The notes beneath the pieces are model-generated. The model was not told the DNA's origin and made no database searches. It saw only the letters and a program-made list of their open reading frames with translations. The position numbers and the translations under genes are program-made. Source: Alloacidobacterium dinghuense (GTDB lineage: Bacteria; Acidobacteriota; Terriglobia; Terriglobales; Acidobacteriaceae). Taken from it: DNA of 64,000 nucleotides. The stretch covers positions 62,001 through 126,000 of the forward strand of contig NZ_CP060394.1 in the NCBI RefSeq assembly GCF_014274465.1, in the 5' to 3' direction. Below are positions 8,830 to 17,800 of the stretch, piece by piece (position 1 is the stretch's first letter; every line of letters starts with the position of its first letter).

Positions 8830-9840
8830 TCAGGCGACGCGGATTACCAGCTTACCGAAATGCGTCGCTGACTCCATGCGGCGCAATGCCTCTGGCGCCT
8901 GATCGAAGCTAAATACTTCATCCACAATGGGTTTCAGCTTCATTTGCTCGATAGCGCGATTCATTTCGAGAAAATGAGCGCGCGATCCTACATAAATTCC
9001 TTGCACATGAACCTGCTTGTGAAGGATCGGCACAACGTTCACTGCTTCGCTCGTCTGGCTCAGCACGCCGATTTGCGCCACTGTTCCGCCAATGCGAACC
9101 GCTTTGAGCGATGGTGTGAATGTCCCCGCTCCACCGACTTCAACAACTAAATCAGCCCCTTCGCCATTCGTCTTGTCGAGCACCCACTTGGCCCAATCGG
9201 ACGTGTGCTTATAATTCACTCCTGCGTCGAGGCCAAATTTTTCGGCGCGATGAAGCTTTTCATCGCTGCTTGATGTTCCCAGCACGCGCGCACCGAGCGC
9301 CTTGGCAAATTGCAGAGCAAAAATAGAAACGCCGCCGGTGCCCTGGATCACGACTACATCGCCGGCCTTGACTCTGCCCGCATTCACGACCGCATTCCAT
9401 GCGGTCACGCCAGCGCACGGCAGCGTCGCTCCCTCCTCCCAGGTCAAGTGATCGGGAACAGGCACGACGCCGTTCTCGTGCAACACGACATATTCAGACA
9501 GCATGCCGTCGACATCGCCGCCGAGCGCACGCTTTTGCTTTTGCGCTGTCGGCGCGCCGTCCAGCCAGTTCTGCATAAAGATGGCGGCAACACGTTGGCC
9601 CGTTTTCACCGTGGTTACGCCTTCTCCAATTGCGACAACTTCTCCTGCGCCATCAGACACAGGAACTCGCGGCAGAGACATCTTGGGATTGTAATGACCG
9701 AGCGTGACCATCAGATCGCGATAATTCAACGAAACGGCCCGTACCTTCACTAACACTTCGCCCGCTCCTGGTTTAGGTTGAGGCGCCTCGATAAGTTCCA
9801 GCTTGTCAATGCCAAATGCAGGAATTCGCCACAGTCTCAT
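8830..9840 (-). CDS. zinc-type alcohol dehydrogenase/quinone oxidoreductase (MDR)
   Basis: The 336-residue medium-chain dehydrogenase/reductase has a GroES-like N-terminal domain (SLNYRDLMVTLGHY, PVSDGAGEVVAIGEGV) and a Rossmann domain with VVIQGTGGVSIFALQFAKALGA binding NAD(P)H. The Cys-rich structural zinc loop of classical alcohol dehydrogenases is absent, which places it with quinone reductase or zinc-independent MDR members. The ATG at 9840 has GGTGGAG 6-7 bases upstream, so the in-frame GTG at 9852 is rejected. The substrate cannot be named from sequence. It is monocistronic by spacing. Confidence 0.85.
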   Translation of the reverse strand: MRLWRIPAFGIDKLELIEAPQPKPGAGEVLVKVRAVSLNYRDLMVTLGHYNPKMSLPRVPVSDGAGEVVAIGEGVTTVKTGQRVAAIFMQNWLDGAPTAQKQKRALGGDVDGMLSEYVVLHENGVVPVPDHLTWEEGATLPCAGVTAWNAVVNAGRVKAGDVVVIQGTGGVSIFALQFAKALGARVLGTSSSDEKLHRAEKFGLDAGVNYKHTSDWAKWVLDKTNGEGADLVVEVGGAGTFTPSLKAVRIGGTVAQIGVLSQTSEAVNVVPILHKQVHVQGIYVGSRAHFLEMNRAIEQMKLKPIVDEVFSFDQAPEALRRMESATHFGKLVIRVA

Positions 9841-9929
9841 GAATTTCTCCACCCCGCGTAACGTAAATTCAACTGTTAGATGTGCGATTCATCCTCCCAG
9901 ATGCGGTGGTGTAGCGATACCATAGAACT

Positions 9930-10169
9930 ATGGCCAGAGGATGGGAAAGTAAGTCCGTGGAGGAACAAGTGGCAGAGAAGCAGGCAGAGCCGGAGCACAT
10001 AATCGCTAAACCAAATGCTGCGGCAGAGGCGGCGCGCAAGCGTCAGCGCCAGGAACTGGAATTGCAGCGCGAGCGAATTCTCGATGAGCGCACGTCCAGT
10101 CCAGTTCGCCGGGCCGCTCTCGAAGCTGCTCTAACGGAGATTGAGGCACGTCTCGCTTTAATCCCGTAA
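9930..10169 (+). CDS. small basic/acidic helical protein, unknown
   Basis: The 79-residue protein (MARGWESKSVEEQVAEKQAE...) is almost entirely charged and predicted helical, with heptad-like spacing in its second half (ARKRQRQELELQRERIL). No known catalytic motif is visible. I believe similar MARGWESKSVEEQ proteins recur in acidobacterial genomes, but that is from memory. It lies between two minus-strand oxidoreductase genes. Function is unknown. Confidence 0.6.
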   Translation: MARGWESKSVEEQVAEKQAEPEHIIAKPNAAAEAARKRQRQELELQRERILDERTSSPVRRAALEAALTEIEARLALIP

Positions 10170-10250
10170 CTCCCACGGTTACTTTAGAAGAGATAGCCAT
10201 ACGCAGGAAAGAGCGCGACGCGTCCGTTAGACCGCGGTTGTAACGCCAAG

Positions 10251-11135
10251 CTACGTCCTGCGGTGAGAAATGCTGCGGACAAACTGGTAATATCCAGCAG
10301 CCCAGTCGCGGTCGCGCAAGCCTGCCTCGCTCGCTCGTTGCAGCTGATCCTGAAAGTGATCTGCAAGCGGGGTTTGCGTATTCGTCGCTGCCGCGGCGTC
10401 ACGAAAGAGGCGTGTGTCCTTCTGTCCAATGGCAATCGTTGCGCCGGGAGTTTCAGGTGGATGCAGCATCACCTTGGAATACGCCGCGTAAAATTGAGAC
10501 TGAAACAGTGCGGCGTTGACCGCTTCAATGTAAAGCGCCGGATCGATGCTCTGCGATTCAGCATAGACAAAGCCCTCGCTGAGAGAGGCAATCATTGCGG
10601 TGATCAGAAAGTTGCCGCCAATCTTCAACGCATGAGCCTTGTAAGGCTTATCTCCAACCACCGTGATACCCCGGCTGAACGACTCAAGCAGCGGCTTCAC
10701 TCGATCCACTGCATCCGGTTTGCCTGCAGCCACGATCCAGAGTTTGCCCTCGGCAGCAACATTGGGTCGCCCGAAGACAGGCGCTGCGACGAAATTCTGT
10801 TTTCGCGTCGCATGTTCTACAGTGAGTTTCTGCGAAAGCTGCACGCTGATCGTGCTCAATGAGACGTGCACTGCGTTCTCCGGCAATCCTTCGAGCAGGC
10901 CGTCACGGCCAAACACGATCTCTTCCAGCGCCGCGTCATCCATCGGCATGGTGAAGACGATTTCACTTGCCTTTGCTGCTTCAGCAGGACTGGATGCAGC
11001 CGTTGCGCCTTGTTGCAATAGTGGCTGCAAACTGGATTTTGTTCGATTCCAGACTGTGAGGGAGTGTCCACTCTTAATGAGAAGGCTTGCGATTGCCGAA
11101 CCCATCTGACCTGTGCAAAGAAATGTGATTCGCAT
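10251..11135 (-). CDS. NAD(P)-dependent beta-hydroxyacid dehydrogenase family
   Basis: The 294-residue protein belongs to the 3-hydroxyisobutyrate dehydrogenase/GlyR family. An N-terminal Rossmann motif (MRITFLCTGQMGSAIA) replaces the common GLGxMG with CTGQMG. The expected catalytic lysine lies in HALKIGGNFL, and the helical C-terminal domain includes the DTRLFRDA segment. It would reduce small semialdehydes or oxidise beta-hydroxyacids with NAD(P)H. The Cys-Thr variation in the nucleotide loop is unusual but compatible with binding. It is divergent from the PIN toxin-antitoxin pair, and the shared intergenic region holds a long inverted repeat. Confidence 0.82.
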   Translation of the reverse strand: MRITFLCTGQMGSAIASLLIKSGHSLTVWNRTKSSLQPLLQQGATAASSPAEAAKASEIVFTMPMDDAALEEIVFGRDGLLEGLPENAVHVSLSTISVQLSQKLTVEHATRKQNFVAAPVFGRPNVAAEGKLWIVAAGKPDAVDRVKPLLESFSRGITVVGDKPYKAHALKIGGNFLITAMIASLSEGFVYAESQSIDPALYIEAVNAALFQSQFYAAYSKVMLHPPETPGATIAIGQKDTRLFRDAAAATNTQTPLADHFQDQLQRASEAGLRDRDWAAGYYQFVRSISHRRT

Positions 11136-11163
11136 TGTTGTCTCGTTAGATGATGACGCATCT

Positions 11164-11209
11164 CGACGAGATTTGCTTTTTGCTGAAACGATGAAACCAA
11201 ATCTCGTCG
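11164..11209. promoter_or_regulatory. 12-bp perfect inverted repeat, candidate operator
   Basis: CGACGAGATTTG (11164-11175) is exactly repeated in inverse complement as CAAATCTCGTCG (11198-11209) with a 22-base spacer. It lies in the divergent region between the dehydrogenase start (11135) and the antitoxin start (11331). It could be an autoregulatory operator of the toxin-antitoxin operon or a hairpin in a leader. There is no U-tract, so a terminator is unlikely. Confidence 0.5.
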
Positions 11210-11330
11210 CGGTGTAGCTCTCGTATTTGGTCCCATTTGCATATTCGCGTTATCTAGAAGTCGATAAAATTCAATGACATCGCCCGACTCAACTTTCCGC
11301 GATGCCCTACAATGGATGAAGAGACTGCTT

Positions 11331-11564
11331 ATGCCGAGCCGCAGCACCATCACGATCCATCTCGACCCGCAAACAGCGCGGGCCTATAACGCAGCTCGCG
11401 CCGAAGAAAAGCGCAAGATGCAGGCTTTGCTCAGTCTGTGGCTTCAAGAGCTTACGAGTGGAGAGATTCCATCCTTGCAGCAGGTGCTCGATGAGACAGG
11501 GCGCAAAGCGCAGGAGCGTGGTCTTACCCCCGAAATACTCGAAGCCCTCCTGAAAGGCGCGTAA
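11331..11564 (+). CDS. putative antitoxin of PIN-type toxin-antitoxin pair
   Basis: The 77-residue protein starts with a strand-like SRSTITIHLD segment followed by helices, ending in the ETGRKAQERGLTPEILEALLKG pattern typical of small antitoxins paired with PIN toxins. ATG 11331 has AAGAG about 8 bases upstream; an upstream in-frame ATG at 11274 would add residues without a clear ribosome site. The stop TAA is followed directly by the toxin TTG start, giving tight translational coupling. The N-terminal strand probably binds DNA and the C-terminus probably neutralises the toxin, by analogy only. Confidence 0.68.
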   Translation: MPSRSTITIHLDPQTARAYNAARAEEKRKMQALLSLWLQELTSGEIPSLQQVLDETGRKAQERGLTPEILEALLKGA

Positions 11565-11966
11565 TTGCGCTGCGTCTTCGATACAAACGTTTTTGTGAGC
11601 GCCTTGCTGTCCCCGGAATCAAAGCCGCGTCTTGCGGTGGACATGGCACACGTACAAGGGGAAATCCTTCTTTCCTCCGAAACGCTTCGAGAGTTGTATG
11701 ACGTGCTAAGTCGCCAACGATTTCGCCGCTACATTGATGCGCAAGACATCCCGCGCCTTCTTGCAGCTTTGACCCATGAAGCGCAGTGGATTGATAATCT
11801 TTCACCGATATCGGTTTGCCGTGACCCGAAAGACAACAAATTTCTTTCGCTCGCAGTCACTGGCCGAGCAACTCATATCATCACTGGCGACGCAGACCTG
11901 CTTGTACTTCACCCTTTTCGCGGGATTCCAATTCTCACTCCCAGCCAGTTTTTGGAAAAGTGCTGA
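11565..11966 (+). CDS. PIN-domain toxin (putative endoribonuclease)
   Basis: The 133-residue PIN-family protein of the COG1569-like group has Asp6 in VFDTNVFVSALLSP, a central ETLRELYDVL acidic segment, and ITGDADLL supplying the later acidic residue of the Mg-dependent nuclease centre. PIN toxins cut RNA or tRNA in characterised systems; the target here is unknown. It starts with TTG immediately after the antitoxin stop and uses coupling. The acidic residues look intact, so it is probably active. Confidence 0.82.
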   Translation: MRCVFDTNVFVSALLSPESKPRLAVDMAHVQGEILLSSETLRELYDVLSRQRFRRYIDAQDIPRLLAALTHEAQWIDNLSPISVCRDPKDNKFLSLAVTGRATHIITGDADLLVLHPFRGIPILTPSQFLEKC

Positions 11967-12176
11967 TTCAGTCCAGCTCCGGCTTCGCGCACAGTACACT
12001 TGTGTCTCATACCTCTACACACTCAACTCCGCTCGGTGTTCTTCCAGCGAGCGAGGGTTCTCCCCGCGCTTAACACACCGGGGAGTGGATGCGGAACACC
12101 TAAAGTCATCTGTACGTTGAGCATTCCGCATTTGGCATGGGGAGCTGACGCAGTGATTTGGCTTCTTGGTGGAGAC
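11967..12176. other. intergenic, nested inverted repeats
   Basis: No gene is supported here. Two nested inverted repeats are visible: outer GGTGTTC (12035-12041) with GAACACC (12094-12100), and inner CTCCCCG (12060-12066) with CGGGGAG (12079-12085). They could fold into a two-stem RNA or be chance in GC-rich sequence. Confidence 0.35.
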
Positions 12177-12203
12177 AAAAAAAGGCTGCCGTTTCCAGCA
12201 GCC
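12177..12203 (-). terminator. rho-independent terminator of OmpA-family gene
   Basis: Read on the minus strand, GGCTGC-loop-GCAGCC (12203 to 12184) is followed by seven T residues (12183 to 12177). It begins 23 bases after the stop of the OmpA-family gene. Confidence 0.85.
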
Positions 12204-12225
12204 TCATTCGGACGGTTTAAGACTC

Positions 12226-13818
12226 TTATTGTTGTTCTGGAGGGTTGGAAACTCCGCTGTTCTGTGCTGTCGGCGGATTGTTCGTTGCTGGTAAAGCAGC
12301 ATTGCCTGGCGAGCTGGGAGGCTGCTCCTGGACGCCAATCGAGCTGCCGGAAACCACCATCTGAACGCGGCGGTTTTGCGCGCGACCATCATTGGTGGAA
12401 TTATCCGCAATTGGATCGTTTTTGCCGTATCCCGTCGCGGTGAGCCCTGTTTGTGCAACTCCCTGGCTTACAAGGTAGTCGCGTACTACATCGGCACGCT
12501 CTTCTGAGAGCTTCTGGTTGTATTCGTCGGACCCGATGTTATCGGTGTAGCCTTCCACCTGCAACGTCAGGCCGGGATACGCCAGCAGAATGCCGGAAAC
12601 TTTCGCGAGCTTCTCGCGCGCTTCAGGTTTCAGCGTGTACTTGTTGAAGTCGAATAGCACGTCAGACATGTTGACGATGAGGCCGCGCGCCGACTCACGC
12701 GTTGCCAGCACCTGGTTCAACTGCGCCTTCAGGCGTTCGCGTATCTGCTCCGTCTGATCGTTTGCCTGTTGGGTCTGTTGATGGGCGTGGGCAGCCTGCG
12801 CTTCGGCTTCGGCGGCCCGTGCTTCCGCGCGTGCGCGTTCTGCCGCCTGCTGGTCCGCTGCCGCTTGCGCCTGTGCCGCGGCTAACTGCGCGTCCTGGGC
12901 CTGCTGCTTCGTATTAGCTTCATCTTCAGCCCGTTTCTTGCGGATCGTCATGATGCGAGCATCTTCCGCTGTTTGCACAGCGGCGCGCGCGTAAGTAATC
13001 AGCTCTTTCTGGCGGCTCTTGTGATCCTCCAGATCCTGTGCATTCTGCAGACTTTGCTTGGCTGTGGCAAGCGTATCCGAAGCATATTTGTCCGCGCCCG
13101 ACGCCTCGGCGATCTGCACCGCATTGATCGCTTCATAAAGTTCCAGCGGCCACGCTTCATTGCGCGTAATGGGATTCAGCACCGCATGCTGGCCCGCGGT
13201 CTGCGTATAGGCTCCGCGCGGAAGCAGAGAGTAATGTGCATTTACCTGTTCAATAATGCCCTGGGTTTTATCGTTGAGAACAAAGTTCTGCATCACGACA
13301 ACGTCGCTCGGCATGGTGACCGCATAGTAGGGCTCTGCCGTGATGATCAGGCCAAACGCCTGCAGCGGAGTCGTTACTTCAATCTCATTCTTCGATCCCT
13401 GCGGCAGAATCTCGCCGAGGTTGCTTGGGCGCCCTTCCGGAGTAATGGCCCAGAGGACATACGTCAGATATTCAACGCCGAAGCTGTTTGCCGGACGAAG
13501 GCCTTCAAACTTCGCGTTGATGACGAGTCGTCCGCGACGGCTCTCAACCACAGCAGAACCTTTTGCTTCGGGCAACAGGCTCGTGCCCTGAAATGCGATC
13601 TTCGTGCTCCCGCTGCGATGAAAATAATTCACCGCGGGTATATCGCGGCCTACTACCTGAACTTTGTAGACCGGAACCCCATCGCGCATTTCCGGTTGTG
13701 GGTATTGTTTCTGCTGGTCCTGCGGCCACTGTTGAGTTGCCGTAGGATTCGCCTCTTGCGCTAACGCTCCACTGCACAACGCAGAAATGAGGAGAAAAAG
13801 TAACGCTCTCTGTTTCAT
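12226..13818 (-). CDS. OmpA-family peptidoglycan-associated protein
   Basis: The 530-residue secreted protein has a signal peptide (MKQRALLFLLISALCSGALA), a beta-rich N-terminal domain of about 200 residues, and a helical region. An Ala/Gln/Glu-rich coiled coil runs from about 290 to 360. The C-terminal OmpA/MotB domain shows LFDFNKYTLKPEAREKL, VEGYTDNIGSDEYNQKLSEER and AQNRRVQMVV, where Asp and Arg bind diaminopimelate of peptidoglycan in known homologues. ATG 13818 is preferred over 13857 because it starts the signal peptide and follows GGAGAGA. It probably tethers the envelope layers. A strong terminator follows. Confidence 0.88.
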   Translation of the reverse strand: MKQRALLFLLISALCSGALAQEANPTATQQWPQDQQKQYPQPEMRDGVPVYKVQVVGRDIPAVNYFHRSGSTKIAFQGTSLLPEAKGSAVVESRRGRLVINAKFEGLRPANSFGVEYLTYVLWAITPEGRPSNLGEILPQGSKNEIEVTTPLQAFGLIITAEPYYAVTMPSDVVVMQNFVLNDKTQGIIEQVNAHYSLLPRGAYTQTAGQHAVLNPITRNEAWPLELYEAINAVQIAEASGADKYASDTLATAKQSLQNAQDLEDHKSRQKELITYARAAVQTAEDARIMTIRKKRAEDEANTKQQAQDAQLAAAQAQAAADQQAAERARAEARAAEAEAQAAHAHQQTQQANDQTEQIRERLKAQLNQVLATRESARGLIVNMSDVLFDFNKYTLKPEAREKLAKVSGILLAYPGLTLQVEGYTDNIGSDEYNQKLSEERADVVRDYLVSQGVAQTGLTATGYGKNDPIADNSTNDGRAQNRRVQMVVSGSSIGVQEQPPSSPGNAALPATNNPPTAQNSGVSNPPEQQ

Positions 13819-13988
13819 ATTATTTTGGTCTCTCCTGGCTGATGCCTTAATTCGCAACTAGCAATTAAGAAGGATGAGAGCAATGGGAAACTGCTCCATG
13901 CGCTGCATAGCAATAGCAATGGATGCCAGGGGAGAGGCGTGGGGTGGCCGCGAAAAGGAAGAGAAACGAGAAAAACTCCTGAAGAAAA

Positions 13989-14666
13989 TTAAGAGTCAGA
14001 GGCAACCAATTGGTGCTCGATCGCAAACAGGGCTAGCTCCAATCTCGTGGAGACGCCGGTCTTTTCGAAAATATTTGAGAGGTGCCTCTTCACTGTCTCT
14101 TCACTGAGTTGGAAATGTGTTGCGATATCGCGATTGCTGGAGCCCTTCACAACGCAACGTACAACCTCCATTTCACGAGGCGTCAATCCATTATTCTTTT
14201 TCGCCGGTGGAGGTTCTTCTTTTACCGCAGCCGGCAACGCGTCCGCCAGGCTCGATGCGCGATGGTCACCGATCCAGCACTTGCCCGCAAACACAGCGCG
14301 AATCGCAGCCGTGAGGTTGTCTATCAGCGCATCTTTCAGCACCAGGCCGGAGGCGCAAAGTTGCACCGCCTTCATAATTTCCTGCCTTGAAATTGAATTC
14401 GTCAGCAGGATCGTCCGGGTTTCCGGTGAGTTGTTCACAATCTCGCGCATTGTCTCAAGGCCAGGCAGATTGAGCGCGAGCAGCAAAATGTCAGGAGAGA
14501 GTTCGCGCGTCCGGGAGACCGCCTGGTCGCCGTCCCCTGCCTCTCCGACAACTTCGATTCCTGCTTGTGTATGCAGAAGGTTTTCAACGCCGATGCGAAT
14601 GACTGGATGCTGATCAGCAACCAGTACACGAATAGTCATGGTCTTGCTGATGTGGGGGGATGCCAT
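13989..14666 (-). CDS. LuxR/NarL-type regulator with degenerate receiver domain
   Basis: The 225-residue protein has an N-terminal CheY-like domain and a C-terminal LuxR helix-turn-helix (LTPREMEVVRCVVKGSSNRDIA, ETVKRHLSNIFEKTG). The receiver is atypical. The phosphoacceptor position in SPDILLLALNLPG is Ala64 instead of Asp, and the usual second acidic residue after Asp18 is Gln19. The conserved Lys (VLKDA) and Ser/Thr (LLTNS) remain. It should therefore not be activated by ordinary phosphorylation. GAGAGAC upstream supports ATG 14666. It is divergent from the TonB receptor and may regulate it, though that is inference. Confidence 0.87.
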   Translation of the reverse strand: MASPHISKTMTIRVLVADQHPVIRIGVENLLHTQAGIEVVGEAGDGDQAVSRTRELSPDILLLALNLPGLETMREIVNNSPETRTILLTNSISRQEIMKAVQLCASGLVLKDALIDNLTAAIRAVFAGKCWIGDHRASSLADALPAAVKEEPPPAKKNNGLTPREMEVVRCVVKGSSNRDIATHFQLSEETVKRHLSNIFEKTGVSTRLELALFAIEHQLVASDS

Positions 14667-14839
14667 GTCTCTCACTATCTTATCTGTTAAACAGCCTGAT
14701 TACTGCTAAAGAATGCGATTGATATCTCCCGCATTGTTACCAAGGGACGTAATACTTTCGATACCTCGCGCCTTCATCTTCATCCTGCGTTTACGACTTA
14801 TTCAATGAATATTATTGGTCAGCCGTTATCTTCTGGCTA

Positions 14840-17800
14840 ATGCGAACATACAAAACTGCTGTTTTGCGTATTCTCTACGTGTGCCTTGTTGTGTCTGCGT
14901 TTGCTGCGTCTGCCAGGGCCCAATATGAAAACGGAAGTCTGGTGGGAACCATTCGTGATTCCAGCGGAGCCAGCGTTACCGGAGCATCGGTAATTGTAAC
15001 CAATAAGGCTACAGGAATCGAAAACAAGGTCATCTCTGACAGCAACGGTAACTGGGAAATACCCTCTCTGCGTGTCGGCACCTATCATGTGACCGCATCC
15101 ATGACAGGTTTTAACACCGCCGTAGCCGACAATGTTGCGTTGTCCGTCGGCACTCGCCAGCGCATCGACCTCACATTGGAAATCGGTCAGGCGCAAGAGA
15201 CGGTTGAGGTCAACAACGTCCAGTTGCAGCTTGAAACCGAATCCAGCCAGCGCGGCCAGATCATCACGCAGTATCAGAGTACGGCTATGCCGCTTGTGAG
15301 CCGCAACTATTCTGACTTTCTCGCCCTGGTCACCGGATCCCGCCAGGCGCCGACCGCTGCAATGACCAGTTCTGTCAACAGCCTCGTCCGTGCCGGTGCT
15401 TACAACATCAACGGCCAGCGCAGCATGTTCAACAACTTCCTCCTCGACGGCATGGACAACAACGCTTACGGCGAGAGCAACCAGGGCTTCGACAACCAGA
15501 TCATCGCTGTTCCCCCGGATTCCGTTTCCCAATGGCAGATCGTCACCAATAACGAGAACGCCGAATATGGACGCTCATCGGGCGCTACCATCAACGTCGC
15601 CTCGCAATCCGGCACGAACAATTTCCATGCCATGTTGTACGAGTTCATCCGCAACACCGATCTGAACGCGGCCGGCTTCTTCAAGCCCACTCTCACCGGC
15701 ACTCTGGGCCCTGTCCCGTTTCAGAAGCCGACTTTCAACCGCAACCAGTTCGGTATGAACTTCGGTGGCCCAATCCTCAAGAACAAGCTCTTCTTCTTCC
15801 TCGACTACGAAGGATTCCGCCAGACGCTGAAGCCTCTCGGCGTCTTCACCCTGCCCACTCAGAACGAGCTGAACGGCACCCTCGTCGTCCCAGTCAAGAA
15901 CCCGATCACTGGACAGACTTATGCCGCCGGTCAGCGTATTCCGGACGGCGCCTTCAATCCAACATCACTGCAGGTCGTCAACTTCTTCCGCCAGATCCCG
16001 CTTCCCATTGCCGGTTCGTCCACGACCGGCCTTGCTTCGAACGACTACTCGCTCCTCGTCCCGTTCACCGATAACTCCGACAAGGGTGATCTGCGCCTTG
16101 ACTGGCAACAGAATGCGACCAGCTCATGGTTTCTCCGCGTCAGCGATCGCAAAGAGACTGGCGTCAACTATCCGGCCATCCCGCTGCCCCTCGACGGCCA
16201 GACAAACGGCACAATTCGAGTGCTCGATCAGCAGGTAGCGCTCGGCTACACCCATCTCTTCGGCGCGAACAAAGTTCTCGATGCCCGCCTCGGCCTCTCG
16301 CGCACCAAGGCCGGTAAATTCACGCTCTCCATCGGGAACAACTCCATTACCATTCCCGGCCTGCCTTCCAACCCGATCGTAGCCGGCGGCTTGCCATCCA
16401 TCGGCATTACCAACTTCAGCGCCTTCGGCCGCCAGAGCACGAATCCGCAGTGGCAGGACCCGGCTTTGCTCGATCCCAAAGTCAACTTCACCTGGGTGAA
16501 GGGCCAGCACTCGCTGAAGTTCGGTTACGAATACGAACACATCTGGATGGCAGTCAACGACAACAACCCTCTCTACGGATCGTTCGGCTTCACCTCCGAT
16601 TACACCAACACGACCACCGGATCACCGGTTGCCGACAACTACTGGGCCGACTTCCTCTTCGGCATGCCATCCTCGTACGCCTTGGCAAATTACTACGTCG
16701 CTCATCTGCGCTCCACGATGGACAACGTCTACGCGCAGGACGACTGGAGAATCACTCCGAAATTCACCCTCAACTACGGCCTGCGCTGGGAATACGGCTC
16801 GCCCTACTCCGAGGAAAATAACAACATCTCGAACTTCGACCCTGTCTCCCAGACGGTGCTCACCCTCACGCCCGGCGCAGTTGCGGGCAATGGCATCACG
16901 CCCGTCCACGGCAGCGGAGTCTACGGCAGCACCCTCGTCAATCCCGACCTCACCGACTTCGGACCGCGTATCGGCTTCGCTTATTCGCTCGATGACAAGA
17001 CAGTCGTTCATGGCGGCTTCGGCATGAGCTTCGTCCACTACACCCGCGCCGGCTCCGGTGACATCCTCGGCATCAACGCTCCGCAAGCGCAGTTTGCTTC
17101 GGTCGGATCGCAGGCAGTGGCGCCATCGGCTGCTTCTCAGTGCCCAGTCGGTGCGCCGGCTACGAATTGCTTCGTTACCATCGATCGCGGTTTCCCCGCC
17201 TCGCTGACAGTCTTCAACAAGGCGACCGACAACATCACCTACATCCCCAAAGACACCAAGGACAGCTACGTCGAGAGCTACTTCCTGAGCGTGCAGCGCC
17301 AGCTCGCAAAGAATATCGTCTTCGACGTTGCCTATGTCGGCAATCACGGCGTAAAGCTGCAGGGCTTCCTCAACGCCAACCAGAAGAACCCCAATGCTGG
17401 GTTCGCCCGTCCCTTCAGCCAATGGCCGTCGGACATCACCGCTGCGGTCAACGCCTTTTACTCGCACTATGATTCACTGCAGGCCCGCTATGAGCAGCGC
17501 TTCGTCGGCGGGTTGACGCTCCTGAACTCATTCACCTGGCAGCACTCGCTCGACAACGCCAGCGCTTCGCTCGAAGGCAACACACCGTCGCCGCAGGATG
17601 GCAACAACATCAGCGCCGACTATTCGCAATCGGACTACAACCTGCCCATTGCGAACGTCACCAGCCTGGTCTATGAGCTGCCCTTCGGTCACGGCCGCGC
17701 CTATCTTTCCAACACCAACGGATTCGTCGACGCGGTTCTTGGTGGCTGGCAGGTCAGCGGCATCAACACCATGCAGGCTGGCACGCCGTTTAACATCACC

